Positions 10,808-22,284 of a stretch of DNA of 64,000 nucleotides are shown in pieces. Below the pieces are notes generated by a model. It was not told the DNA's origin, ran no database searches, and was given only the letters and a program-made list of their open reading frames with translations. Numbering within the stretch: position 1 is the stretch's first letter; every line of letters begins with the position of its first letter. This DNA is from Porodaedalea pini (taxonomy: Eukaryota; Basidiomycota; Agaricomycetes; Hymenochaetales; Hymenochaetaceae). Where the stretch lies: assembly GCA_002794775.1 (NCBI GenBank), contig NBAY01000009.1, positions 496,001 to 560,000 of the forward strand, in the 5' to 3' direction. Position numbers and translations under genes: made by a program.

Positions 10808-12898
10808 ATGAATTTTTACTTCGATGCCGCGAAGGCTCTCGATAAGCTCGACGCAAAGCAGGGCTCGATTAAGGGTGTAATAGCTACTTTACCCGAGAAA
10901 GATAGAAAACGGACCGCAGCACTGGTCATTGAGACCCTCAAATGTACGGAGTCCTCTTACTCTGCTCTGTTAGCTGACAGCTTCAACTGCATTCAGACAG
11001 ACAAGGCCGTCCTAGGCGATGTCATTCGTGCAGCCGACCTTTTAAAGCATGAGCGACAGAAGCTTACCTCTCCGAACCTTACGCTTCTGCTTGTGCACGA
11101 TCTCCTCCTTTCGAAAGGGAAAATACAAGCTAGCGATGGTCCTATCAAGCAGGCGGTCCTGAGGTAAACGCTCTGCGTCCCTTATCGTAGTTCTCTTGTG
11201 ATGCTGACTTCTTTCTTTTTCTAGACATAAAACACGGCTGCAGTCCGAACTGACGAAGATCAAAGTCAAGCGCGGGGTCAAATCGGTTTTGGAGCTTGCG
11301 CAGGGAGATGATGCGCGAGCTGGTAAGTTCCTGCTATTTGTATACGGTGAACTGCCCTTAAACTAGAATGTAGATCTGATCCCGCGCTATGTGCGCGTGA
11401 ACACACTGCTCTGGTCAACCGAGGAAGCCATTCGGCACTTCCTTTCGCATGGATATGAGGAAGAGGGTGACCCACTAGTTTCGAAGTAAGCGGTCTTTTG
11501 CCGCATCGCGACTCTAACAATTTAAGCTATTTTGCTTCAGGAAAGCTCTGCAGCGCGACCGGCACATACCCGACCTTCTTCTTTTCCACCCGTCAACCTC
11601 CTTCAATGATAGTCCTTTGCTTGCTTCGGGTAAAATTATCCTTCAGGATAAAGCGTCATGTTTTCCCGCCGTGATCCTTTCGCCTCCTGCTCATGCCGAC
11701 ACGCACGCCATTGACGCGACAGCGGCTCCCGGAAACAAGACTACTTTGTTAAGTGCCCTCATGAAGGGTCGCGGGAAGGTGGGGCTTCCTCCTTATTGAG
11801 TTGAGGTCAAAGATACCTCGAGCTGATCAAAGATCAGCTATACGCATTTGAGCGAGACAAGGAGCGGTTTGCGACCCTGAAGAAGATGGTGGGAAAAGCT
11901 CATTGTGTCAATGTCGAGCCGACGAATGCAGATTTCCTGACGGTCGACCCTCATGACACGAAGTACGCTCGTGTGTCACACATGTGCGCTCGCCCTTTCC
12001 AGTTCTGGAATTTTGGCTTACCAGGTACTCAATTTGACTACACAGCCTTCTGGACCCGTCGTGCAGTGGTTCTGGGATCGTCAACCGCTTGGATCACCTA
12101 CTCGAGACAGGTTGGTCAAAGCTTTCATGTTTTCTTTAGTAACCGACTCCATCCTTCCATTTGCAGAGGATGAGAATGATTTGGACGGTCAAGAAGAGCG
12201 TCTGCAGAAGCTCGCAACCTTTCAGCTCGTGATGATCAAGCACGCCATGAAATGTACGCGTAACTCGCTTCGCCATTACGGCCAAATTCTCAAAAAGCTT
12301 TATATTATCTTAGTTCCCGCAGTTCAGAAGATAGTCTACTCAACATGCAGCATCCACGCACTCGAGAATGAAGATGTCATTTGCAAGGCGCTAGCGTCTG
12401 ATGAGGCGAAGGAGGGAAACTATGTGCTCGCCGATAGAAAAGAGGTGTTGCCAACATGGCAGCGAAGAGGCATACCGGAGATGATGCCAGAGTACGGTTC
12501 AGGTACGACGAGCATTGAACTCATCATGGAAAGAGGTTGTATAGGCTACGAGACTAATCGCCTCAATTGCAGAGGCAAATTCGTTAGTCCGGTGCATGCC
12601 CGGCGAGGATCACACGAACGGTTTCTTCGTCTCATGCTTTGTCCGTGCGAAGGGCAAAGGTGAACCCGATACTCGCGGTGTTTCTACACGTGGCAAGGGG
12701 CCGCAAGGCAGCGGCTTGTCGGACGAGGATAAAGTTGCTCTTCGAAGAAAGCGACCTGCAGATCCGGGCGAAGAAGGGGAAGAAGGAAAGGTGGAAGATA
12801 TGGACAGTGGTCCCTTGAAAATATCTATTAAGGACCGCCAAACAGTTGTACCTGCAGGCGGCAAGCGCAAGAGCAAGAAAAAACGACTGAAAAAATAA
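10808..12898 (+). CDS. RCM1: 25S rRNA m5C methyltransferase Rcm1/NSUN5
   Basis: SAM-dependent RNA (cytosine-5) methyltransferase of the NOL1/NOP2/sun family, expected to act on large-subunit rRNA in the nucleolus. The start MNFYFDAAKALDKLD resembles the yeast Rcm1 start, so 10808 was preferred over the ATG at 10790. Motifs seen: SAM-binding DATAAPGNKTT, LDPSCSGSG with the release cysteine, and VYSTCSIH with the catalytic cysteine, then GFFVSCFVR. The C-terminus is a Lys/Arg-rich tail (KRKSKKKRLKK) that fits nucleolar targeting. There are several short introns; exons around 11780-12320 are approximate. Confidence 0.9.
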
Positions 12899-14362
12899 CT
12901 AATAGCGTCATGATCGCGTTCTATGATTTTTCTGTCGCAGTTACTCAAACTTGAACTTTTCTCTTACAACTCATTGAAGGGATGTCCTTTTCCGCCTTTT
13001 TAGTCTTTAGTTGTGAATGGTCATACTGCTTGACAACCAACTCGGCATTGCCTTCGCAGTGACGCGAGCCAAATATCTATCAACAATGCGTCGAAGCAGC
13101 CTGTGTGAGTCCATCAGATGGGGAACCGACTTCGACTCGGAATATCAATCACATGCCCGACTATTCACTGTAACGTCCACATCCCTTTTAACTGATTACG
13201 CGCCACTGAGGCTCATAGTAGTAGAAAAATATGGAAAATCGGCCTCCCACTCGTTATAAATTGATCTCGGCTGCAAAGTTCGACGCCGAGTTGGCCCCGT
13301 CAGTACATGTCCCATTTATCGTTTCTGAATGCTCTTCGTCGAAGCAAAAAATACCAGCTTCTTGTAATATCGGCGGATGCGATTCAGACAGGATCAGGCT
13401 TAGACAGTCGAACTTCTCGAACCTTGTTCATGCGACAGGCGCTCCTTAGCAGTGCCTCCGGCCTCGGTGAGGCCATACTAAATCGGGGGATCGAGTGCGG
13501 CATGAAGTACCGCTTTTTGCAGCAGAAAACGGAAACCAATATCGACGGCGTCAAAACGGACTCGCCAACTTGCCATAGAATCGAGTAATAACCCAAGTCG
13601 ACGCGTCAAGCGCTCCAGAAGGATAAATAACCGACATTCATCCAAAAGATAGAACGCCTCGATCGCGTCTCAGCGCTGAATGGAAGGCTTGTCTGGCACT
13701 CTCAACTCGCTTCACAATCTGACGAAACCTATCACTCATTTGCCTTGGTGGACAAGTAAGATTTCTGCCAATATTAATGTCGATGCCGTCTTACCGTCTC
13801 GAGTGACTACTCCCGACGATCCTGCTCTACCGAAGCAGATTCTACACATGTCGACCGAATAATCGTCAATCGATCTCTTGGCAATAAATAGACCGATCAT
13901 AACAAAGTACGATGATCAAAGAGACTGATAAAACAGCATGGTTCTTCGTTGCTGCTTGACTACGATACATGAGCACACTTACGAGAACTACCATATAACC
14001 AGAGTCCCAAGTGCGAATGAGCGTGTTGCTAGGATAACGGTGTCGTGTCAGTGATGAAAACTCTGATGGACGCGCTCTGAACATTAGGAACACCCGTAAC
14101 ATGGAACCGAAAAGTATTAATTGCGATGTCGCCGTCGAAGAAGCCTATACCGTAAGCGCAATGGAAGAAATCAATGGGTACGGACGCGCATGAGTTGTAC
14201 ATCTGAGTGTACTCGGATCGAGAGGACGCATTCATGACACCTGGAGAATAAAAAGAATACACGGGTTCGAGTTGTTGGATTCGAGTTATTGACAGTTTAA
14301 TGCTGAGGAAGGGTGTCGCGGATGAAATTGGGTCAACTGCCTTGAGCGCAGCAAGCTTGGCA
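12899..14362. other. Gene-poor interval between RCM1 and BBP 3' ends
   Basis: About 1.5 kb between two convergent genes. It holds short open frames on both strands, of which only the minus-strand frame at 14235-14029 looks protein-like (listed separately). Nothing else could be supported. Confidence 0.4.
14029..14235 (-). CDS. Small orphan reading frame downstream of BBP
   Basis: About 68 codons from an ATG at 14235. Composition is balanced, with segments such as SVPIDFFHCAYGIGFFDGD and INTFRFHVTGVPN, unlike random sequence. After its stop a second frame (PSNTLIRTWDSGYMVVL, ending in a GTAAGT donor) overlaps and could be a frameshifted continuation. No family was recognised. It may be a fragment of a decayed gene. 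Confidence 0.3.
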   Translation of the reverse strand: MNASSRSEYTQMYNSCASVPIDFFHCAYGIGFFDGDIAINTFRFHVTGVPNVQSASIRVFITDTTPLS

Positions 14363-16215
14363 CTACTGTGGAACTGGAGTCTGGGATTGATTGTACTGCT
14401 GCTGATAATATTGAGCATATGCTGTGGAGTAGTCCTGACCGCCGTAGTTTTGGGGATAAGCGCCTCCCTGGTACCAAGACTGTTGACCGCCATAGCCTCC
14501 TGCATAGCCAGCAGCACCACCAGCATATGCCTGGGGCGGACGATAGCCGTTCTGCGAGTTCTGGTTAGTGGTCGTTGTCGTCTGCCACATCTCTGGACGA
14601 CGCCAAGGAGGTACATCGGATCCTCCTGCTGTAATACTGAGCCCCGATCCACCTCCTCCCCACGACTTTCCAGTCCCCGCACCGGCACCACTCTCTCCAA
14701 GTTCCGCCATAAGATTAGCGTACTCCGAATCGAAGTTGCCCTTGTTCATCCCCATCGGAGGTGCACCGGGCGAAGCATTAGGGTCAGGTCTCACCTGGCA
14801 GTCACGGGCCATGTGACCGGCGCTGCCACACACTCGACAAATTATGTTAGCGGTGAAGTTTTTCTGTTCAGGGCAGTCGTATTTGCGATGTCCGACTTCT
14901 CCGCAGTTCTGGCAAACTTGGTTTTCGTCGTCCCGAAGAGTTCCGTTCAACGCAGCGAGCTCGCGAAGCTGGTTTCGTTTGTGATCATTCTGTCCTTCGG
15001 GTGTAGAAGCGGCCTGGAGAATCTTTCCTCAGAAAAAAAAAATAAGGTAAGAGGATAGTACTCACAGTCTCGATGACCCTATTGATAAGCTTGACGCAAG
15101 TAGTAACTTTATCCTCTGAGTCCGCCATTACGAGACAGTGCAAGTCTTCCTCAGCATCGTCTGCAAACTGATCAGGCTTGCCTTTGCCCTCCTTGACACT
15201 TCCCTTGCCACGAATACTGATCTTCGCTCCGCTTTCACGCTCCATTTTCTTCAAGCTGTTGCCACGAGGACCGACGAGCAAGCCGAAAAAGTTGATTTCA
15301 GGGAATTCTTTGACTGGAATGTAAACTTTCTCGGAAGGACGCTGAGAACGTTTCTGCTGGTGATACTCGACAGGCGGACGGAAATTAGGGTCAGTTTTGA
15401 GTGCTCGATCGACAAGCTTGATGCGTTCGTCTTCGAGCTTCTTGCGGTAACGAACCTCACGCGTGTTAGTGCGCCGACCATGAGCATCATACGTGGGGGG
15501 AGGGGAAGGGGACCTTTATATATATCAGTCAGAAATCGAATATTCGTACTAGTCATCACTCGCACCTTTCTCTCTCAGGCGGAATGAAATCGTTCAGACG
15601 TAGTTTGCGATTGATCTCCTCGAGGCGAAGGTGGATTGCATATGTATCCAACTGAGCTTGTGAGACACCATTGGCTGAGATAGCTGTAGGTAGACCAGGC
15701 AGCTCCGTCTTTGCCTCTCCCCAACGACTGCGTCGCTTCCGGGGTGCATTTGGATCAGCTGTTAGTGGTAAATTTAGACAGACAAGAAATCGGGTTAGTC
15801 ACTAGTCAGTTACGGAATGGGAAGGTAGAACAAAGATATAGGAGCTACAACTAGCCCACGTTATGATCGGTGGCAGCAGTGGGTTTCGCCACAGCTGATC
15901 TGAAATTTGAACCAACGGACAAAACATACCGAGAGAACTTGCCACTGGAGACTGTTCGCGAGACCTTTCTTCCGAATCACCTCGCTGCGGCTGAGGGCGT
16001 GGGTATGCAGAAGGAGAGGGTTGCGCAAGTTGTGGAGGAGCTGACGATTCGACGGGCGCCGGACCAAAGCGCCTTCTGTTTCCAAGAGGAACTGAAAAAA
16101 GGATCGTCAGCACTCGCTCTACGTATGTCGATAGGATACTGCAGCGAAGCAAATTAAGGAATGCATGACTAACCTTCGTTGGTCCCGGTGATTGCTTTAG
16201 TCGCTGGCCTCCACA
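14363..16215 (-). CDS. BBP: Branchpoint-binding protein BBP/SF1
   Basis: Splicing factor that binds the intron branch point and bridges it to U2AF during early spliceosome assembly. The start at 16215 opens [14 protein letters not shown], and exon 2 continues [16 protein letters not shown]. Then come the SF1 helix-hairpin region ([27 protein letters not shown] with an SPSPPP motif) and the KH-QUA2 domain ([20 protein letters not shown]). Two CCHC zinc knuckles follow ([14 protein letters not shown] and [14 protein letters not shown]), and the tail is Pro/Gly/Tyr/Gln-rich. Order, spacing and motifs all match. The gene is head-to-head with the small gene at about 16400. Confidence 0.93.
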
Positions 16216-16396
16216 TTTTCTGTAGGTTTCAAAGAAAACGTCGACTCGATACTGTTTGAGTACGATAAGTATTTTTTTTTTCGCAAGAAAGAATGTAAAA
16301 GCAAGGCAGTCAGAGGTGTGCTGCGGGTGGCGGACGTGAAGAAGATGCCACGGACGACGACGCGAAGCCCGTTTGCAATTTTTAAACTCCGATCAA

Positions 16397-17138
16397 ATGC
16401 CGAAAGATCACGTGACCTGAAGTATCGACTCCTCGACGGTCTCTGAGTTGAGCATTACTGTGTACTGCTCTGTCTCGAATCATTGCTCTGAATACCGACA
16501 CTGTGGAACCCGCTTACAGAGAGATCAGGAACTGAGGAGAAGCATTGTTCATAAGGACAATTCTGCGCTTCAGCGCTTGATCGCCGTGCAACCCGAGAGG
16601 CTTGACTTCAGCGCTGACGTCCTGCCGCAGTCGTTTTCGTTTGAGCGTCAGCACTGGGTCACCAATCAGAAATGGACGGCCTCTATATCTGCACGCGCTC
16701 AATCACTGTGTTCTTAGGGACTATACCTCCGGACGCCTATCATGCTTGACTTTTCCTACTCTTCTGACTGTTAGAACCTCCGATGGCTTCAAGAAACCTC
16801 GTCAGACGGTCTAGGGTGCGTTTGCGGAGTGGTGCTTCGTTGTATGGCACGGAAACTAGGCATGCGGCAGAAGAACATGGCCAGCAGAGCAAATGAGGGA
16901 CATCGAGGAGCTCGCATGCTTGTCTGCGGAGCGGGGTGGAGGTGATATATTGTTTAAGAGGTTGGTAGCGCATTCAGGGACGTGCAGAAGCTTACTATGA
17001 CGGATGTATTGTGGGACGGTCTCGACACGGTGAGTCGGTTTATTACCGTAAAACATGCGTGAGACGCGAACACTTGCACGATAATAAACAGAGCGTCATC
17101 AAGTCTTCTATTACATTTCGCTTCCAGCCAAAGAGTAA
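16397..17138 (+). CDS. Small uncharacterised multi-exon gene
   Basis: Exons 16520-16707, 16775-16808, 16860-16941, 16988-17029 and 17092-17138 keep one frame through four GT-AG introns (phases 2, 0, 1, 1) and end at TAA 17136-17138. Four consecutive phase matches make a real gene likely. A possible first exon is 16397-16411 (MPKDH), but that is weak. The product is about 130 aa and soluble, with segments RLDFSADVLPQSFSFERQHW, WPAEQMRDIEELACLSAERG and AYYDGCIVGRSRHER. No family was recognised. It is head-to-head with BBP, with about 180-300 nt between starts, suggesting a shared promoter region. Confidence 0.6.
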
Positions 17139-19558
17139 GGATGCCCAAGGTAAGGTTCGAACTGCTAGGTTACTTGTATTGTAGCTATATCTTATCCATT
17201 TCCATTACAGTTTCAGTTGCGCAATCATTTGCTTCTAGCTCTTGATTGAGAAACACCCTATTCCTCTTCTTCCCGTGGTGAGTGCATGTGCGAAGTCTGA
17301 TAGTCTTCTTTGTCAGGGCGATTAGGCCGCCGTTAGACGTCATCTTTCGTACCCTGCGATTTAATGGTGTTTGGTTTGTGTGAGAGATCACAAGGCCTTG
17401 GCTCGTCACTGCGGCTTTAGTGCTTAATCTCTACACAGATACCTTACAAGCGTCAGGCTGATCAGAAAGACATTTTCCAGTTCTGATTCACCGCATTTGC
17501 AGATCCTTCGTAGCCCACCGTACACACCCGGCCTTTCTGGGTTTGTGTGTTCCATGTTCACGCCGCTGATTTACGGGAGAAGATGCTCCTGAACCTCGAT
17601 CACGATGTGATGCGTTAGTGACAGTATATCTGCTGTTTTTGCTTCGCTACACCGGTTATCTGCATCGTCTTCTCAAGCTCTCAAGGCTGTAGCGCGGCTT
17701 AAGTGCGTTACGACGATCATCACTGTTGTCCCTTTTGAGGATGAGTCCCACGCACTCGTTGTTATGATTAACGTGAGAATAGCATGTGAAGAGTCTGGGG
17801 GTTCGTCGCGCCTTTGCTTTGAATTGTTTTTAATCAGGCCAATGACGGTGTTGGCCGCCATGCTTGCTCTCGAGTCTTCTTGATCAGAACATGCTCACTT
17901 TAGCGCAGGAACTAATTTTTGGGAAATATGCGCATGCGGTCCTGTCCTTGGAGTTTATTTCTGTCCGAAACTCATCAAAAGTGCAGAGGTACGAAATGCG
18001 CACAGGAACGCGTTCCATCGTTTCTTCGTGTTCTTCTCTGGACCTTGGAACTCCGTTGGACGCTATTTCTACGCCTTCGACTTCTCTTCCCAGCATCCCG
18101 AGGATTCTTAACTCTGTTGCTATCTCAAGTCCAAATGCGGCAATGTTTGCTTACTTACCGGGATCGCACAACTTCCGCGGTCTGTAGCAGTCCTCTCCGT
18201 CGCGTTCAAAGCGCGTTAATTAAATAAAAATAAAAATACACATCCGCGGACGCCTCAAAGGGACGAAGACGAGGTCGTGGAGAGTGGGCTGAAATTTTAC
18301 CTCATCACCCAGGCACTTTCGCTATCCGTTTGCTGGATCAGACGAGGCCGGAGGCCCGGTGTAACACAGCGCATGATGAAAGACGCGCGACCATCATGTA
18401 CGGCACAACATGCATATGTCTTTGGAGCCCTGGTAATGTCCGCAACAATCGTTGCTGACATTCGGCGAATCGAATCACGTTGTTGCCCGCCCAAACGATT
18501 TCGCGTACGTAGGCGTTTTGCGCCTGCGAGTCCAATTGCATCCAGGCTACAACAGCGTTCGAGGGCCAACAAGATTGTTGAGCCGCAGCTGCAGTCGGAG
18601 GTGGTGTCCTGATACCCGACGTCTCCGCCTGATTGAGATCGAGCGCGGACGTGTGAGAGCAGTTTGAAGGTTGTTCACCGCCGCGCCGCACGGACTGTGC
18701 ATTTTCTTGCAGACGCCTCCAAGTCTGTTACACTAGGAGTGCTGTACGGCTCGCATTTGAACGCGAGTGGACCGCTTGAAGGCGTCGTGAATTGCTTATT
18801 GCCGAACCTCAACGTATGCTAGATACCGAGCCAAAAAACTATGTTCACATGGTGAGATGAACCTGACTGGACAATTGATCATATGTGTGAGTGTGTTGCG
18901 ATCGTGGTGCCGCTGTAGCAGCGCAGTCGTCGTTGTCGGAGAGCCGGGCATCCTTCGGTCGTGAAAAAGAAAGGCGAGTCGCCGTGACCGTGTACTGTCA
19001 CTGGCCTCGCTTCTGAGTTTTACGCGTTCTTTTTACGCCTCGGCCATGTCAAAGCCTGGAACCCCCGCAACCGACTGGCAGGTCGCTGAACAGATTTGCT
19101 GGGGCCCTTGTGTTCCGGAAAGCGGATGGTAAACGGATGCTTGTTTTGCATGCCTGCTTTTTATGGTATTTTGGCTTCTGTCGTCAGGCCCTGAAGGTGA
19201 TCAAGACACGTCGGCTGTGATGACCGGGGGCTGAACACAATCTTATTTCTCTGACGACCTGCGGCGAAGCCCCTTCAGTCGCTGCCATATCCTCAACTCC
19301 CCTTCAATCTTGAGATCATCTACGCTACAGCAGTTCTGGAACACCGCCTCGGAAAATACGAGATCGGCGCCAAATCAGGGTCGACGGAACCGCTTACTTA
19401 CGGAAGCTGCCTCTTAACCTGGCCTTCAGATCACCTTTAGCTCACAGCGCTCTATATAAACTACTACCATGTTCCTCCTTCCCCCGCTCCCTCGCTCTCC
19501 CACCCAAACGTCACCGCCTCCCCGCCCTCAAGCAACCGATCTATCTGCTTGATTATTC
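17139..19558 (+). other. Long intergenic region upstream of the bZIP gene
   Basis: About 2.4 kb with no supported gene. The open frame at 17864-18187 (107 codons) lacks domain features and was not called. The last few hundred bases are pyrimidine-rich, with CCCCGCTCCCTCGCTC-type tracts at 19480-19530, typical of a fungal promoter and 5' UTR. A TATATAAA-like element lies near 19450. Confidence 0.4.
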
Positions 19559-20692
19559 ATGTCGTCCAAGAGAGGCAGAAAGCGCAACGACAACCTCCCT
19601 CCCAACAGAGCGCGCGACGTCCAGCGTGCGTTCCGAGCTAGAAGGGCCGCTCATCTCCAGGTAAGCGCCGGCGTGCTCGCAGTTATGCCTAGCTTGGACT
19701 AATTAATGTGCTGCGCACAGGCACTTGAGGACCGTGTCGCGGAGCTCGAGGAGGAGAACGACAGCCTCCGCGCAGCTCTCAGCTTACCGCCTGCAACTCG
19801 TCCGCCACTGGGACGCGGTCCGACCGGAAAGGATAAAGTCAAGCCTTACGACAGAGCATCGACCACACAGGCCGAATCCGTGATGGGCGAGGGCTCCGCA
19901 TCCCCACGGACAACCCATTCCTCTCCACATTCAGTGAACCAGCAGATTCACTCTGCCCCGCATGCGGGAAATTCGGGAAACAACCCTGGAGGCATGTGGG
20001 ACAGCGCTATTGCCATGTCTCAGCACGACGAATATGGGTCCGAGCGGGAGGTCCATTCTTCCGTTACGGCGAACGCTCCGGCGGCGTCGACGTCTTACGC
20101 GCCCGAGCCTCACTTCCGCTTCGATGCAGCTCAGCCTTCCACAAGTTCCAGATCTCGGTCGTCCCTTTCCGGTGCCCTGTTTTCATCCCCGGGCCCATCG
20201 GGGTACCATCACACTGTGGACCGACCCTCCAATCCAGCTTCAACTTTCTCGCGGGAGGAGTCGTTTTACCCGATGACGGCAGTTTCATCCGGCCACAGAA
20301 GTCTAGCGCAGTCGTCTCCTGGTATGCACCCGCACTCGATACCGCACCACATGGAGTCTGCCATGGGCGGTGGAGGTCAGAGTCCCCTTGCATCACATGC
20401 CTCATTCTCGCCCGGACCACCAGCTTCGCCTCCCGTGAGCCTCAGCATGGCAATGGGTCTTCGAAGGTCAATTCACGATCCTCAACATGTCCCTTCGTAC
20501 GTTGACACATATCCTCCTGCCTCATACCCGCAGAGAGCACAATCTGGCATTCCCCACCAGCCACACAACAGTGTCAACTCCCCCTCAACGAGCTCTAGAT
20601 TGCCGCCCGGCCACGCTAGCGTCTCCCGCCCTGGCTTTCCTGGGCCTGAACACTCGTCTACCGGCGAGCCATCATTTCGTCGCACGACCTGA
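19559..20692 (+). CDS. bZIP transcription factor
   Basis: Nuclear DNA-binding regulator of about 358 aa. Exon 1 (19559-19660) carries the basic region KRNDNLPPNRARDVQRAFRA and exon 2 (19721-20692) continues as a leucine zipper, LEDRVAELEEENDSLRAAL. The intron is phase 0, at the basic/zipper border. The QRAFRARR contact segment resembles Yap/AP-1-like fungal bZIPs. The long C-terminal part is Ser/Pro/His-rich and low complexity, with no Yap-type cysteine-rich domain visible. It has a long private upstream region. The role (stress or nutrient response) cannot be read from sequence. Confidence 0.85.
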
Positions 20693-22284
20693 CCCACTTT
20701 TTCCTTGATGGAGGAGATGGACGCTCACGGTATCAGCACCGGGCCTGGGAGCGTCGGGCACTTGTCTTGCTTCAGCCAACTGCTCCGGAGAGTGCCGTAC
20801 CTACGAAAGGTTATTCATGGTGACCGCGCTCTGACACAGCCTGCGCCCGTGGCGGACGTCCGGTACACGTGCGTTGAGCGCCTTGATTCTTGAAGCAGGC
20901 TGTTGCACACTCAGGCTGGCAACGATGATGGCGGTGGGAGGGGGGAGCACAGCAAAGGAGAGAGGCCACTGTGAAATTCAGGGATCGACATAACTCATCT
21001 ATCGTGCAAGAATACAATACAAGCCTTCTCCAAATTAAACTGCTTATTCGCCGTGTCAGCGCATGATACCATTCGCGTATCATATATACATCCGTTCTCG
21101 TACAGATCGCCGTGCTAAGCCGCTGAGGAGGTGCCCGAGGGCGCTGGAAACGAGGTCGACAGACATTTCGCGTGTCAGCCGTACGTTTCAGCATCATCGA
21201 GCCCTCCCTCTCCTTTCATCTCTCGTCCCTTTACCCCCTTCTCGCATACGGCTGGTTTTATTTGAATTTCGATAGATTTACCTTTCTTTCCGCCCGCCGA
21301 CAAGTAATAATGAGTATGTAGATCGTTACCCCTTTGGGCGTGAAGCGAGAAACGCGGTTCGAACTAGTACTATGTAGTACTGATCGCCGGAGTCGCCGTG
21401 CTTCAGTTCATGTTCTCGCCCGCACCGCGCCGCTCTATTCTGATATATCTGCCGTCTGTCATGCCAGACTTGTCATTTGGTACTAGCACTGTCGACCCGT
21501 TATAATTATCTCGAGCTCTTGAGCATACTGCGTTGAACTGCGTTTAATCTCGCATGTTCTAAATTATCTGTGTGTCCATATTGGGGCCAAACTCTATTTC
21601 TCTAAATACGGGCCCACCACAGAAAGGTAAGCCCGACTCGGACTACCGACGCCCGAGTTGCATTAATACTGATATTCTCCATTCTCCACGCCGTTATACA
21701 TTGGCCCTTCGTGTCGCAACGTCCCCCCTCATCCAGCAAGCACGGAGCTTTCGATGACGCATTTACTGCGGAATTATTAACCAGACCCCCGTTTCTTCTT
21801 TCCTTGATCATTTCGCCTAGCGCGCGGTCTCCTGTTTCAACGCCACCCCCACATCTATCGGAAGTTCGAAGCCCCTCGCGCTGCTTTCCCTGACGTACTC
21901 TAGCCTGAGTCTCGTACGTGCTTCGAGCACGCTCAGTACCACTCACTATTCCTCCTCGACGTCTGCCGTGCATGTAGCAATGCTTCAGTGTATTGGTGTG
22001 AAGTGTTTCACGAGTGATATGTGTTTTACTTACAGGTGCTCGAGACTTCTCACACCAGAACTTGAAGAAACATGATCAATCGCGCGCGCCAAACTTGAAT
22101 AGACAAGTAGTTCAGCAGAGGTATATACAGTGATGGCGGGTATCCAAGCCTATTAGACGTAGAGAATAGAGAATTATGTATGTGGAAAACCAAAATGCGA
22201 TCAGATGCGGAAAAAAAATGAATCCGAGTAGGCGTGTGTCTCCTTGATGTCCCCGCCTTTCCTTCACCCTTGCGGTTTATGAGT
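20693..22284. other. Intergenic between bZIP and UNG1 3' ends
   Basis: About 1.6 kb between convergent genes. Short open frames on both strands show no domains. A small palindrome-like AGTACTATGTAGTACT lies near 21366. No gene is supported. Confidence 0.4.

Noticed and set aside
14300..15058. 252-codon plus-strand open frame
   Set aside because: It is antisense to the zinc-knuckle and tail exons of BBP, which carry clear motifs on the minus strand.
17150..17170. ggttcgaac-like words resembling a tRNA B box (also at 21357)
   Set aside because: No matching A box, acceptor stem or terminator is in range; at 17156 the word lies just 3' of the small spliced gene.
17864..18187. 107-codon plus-strand frame upstream of the bZIP gene
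   Set aside because: It has no recognisable domain, the composition is near random, and no supporting splice pattern was seen.
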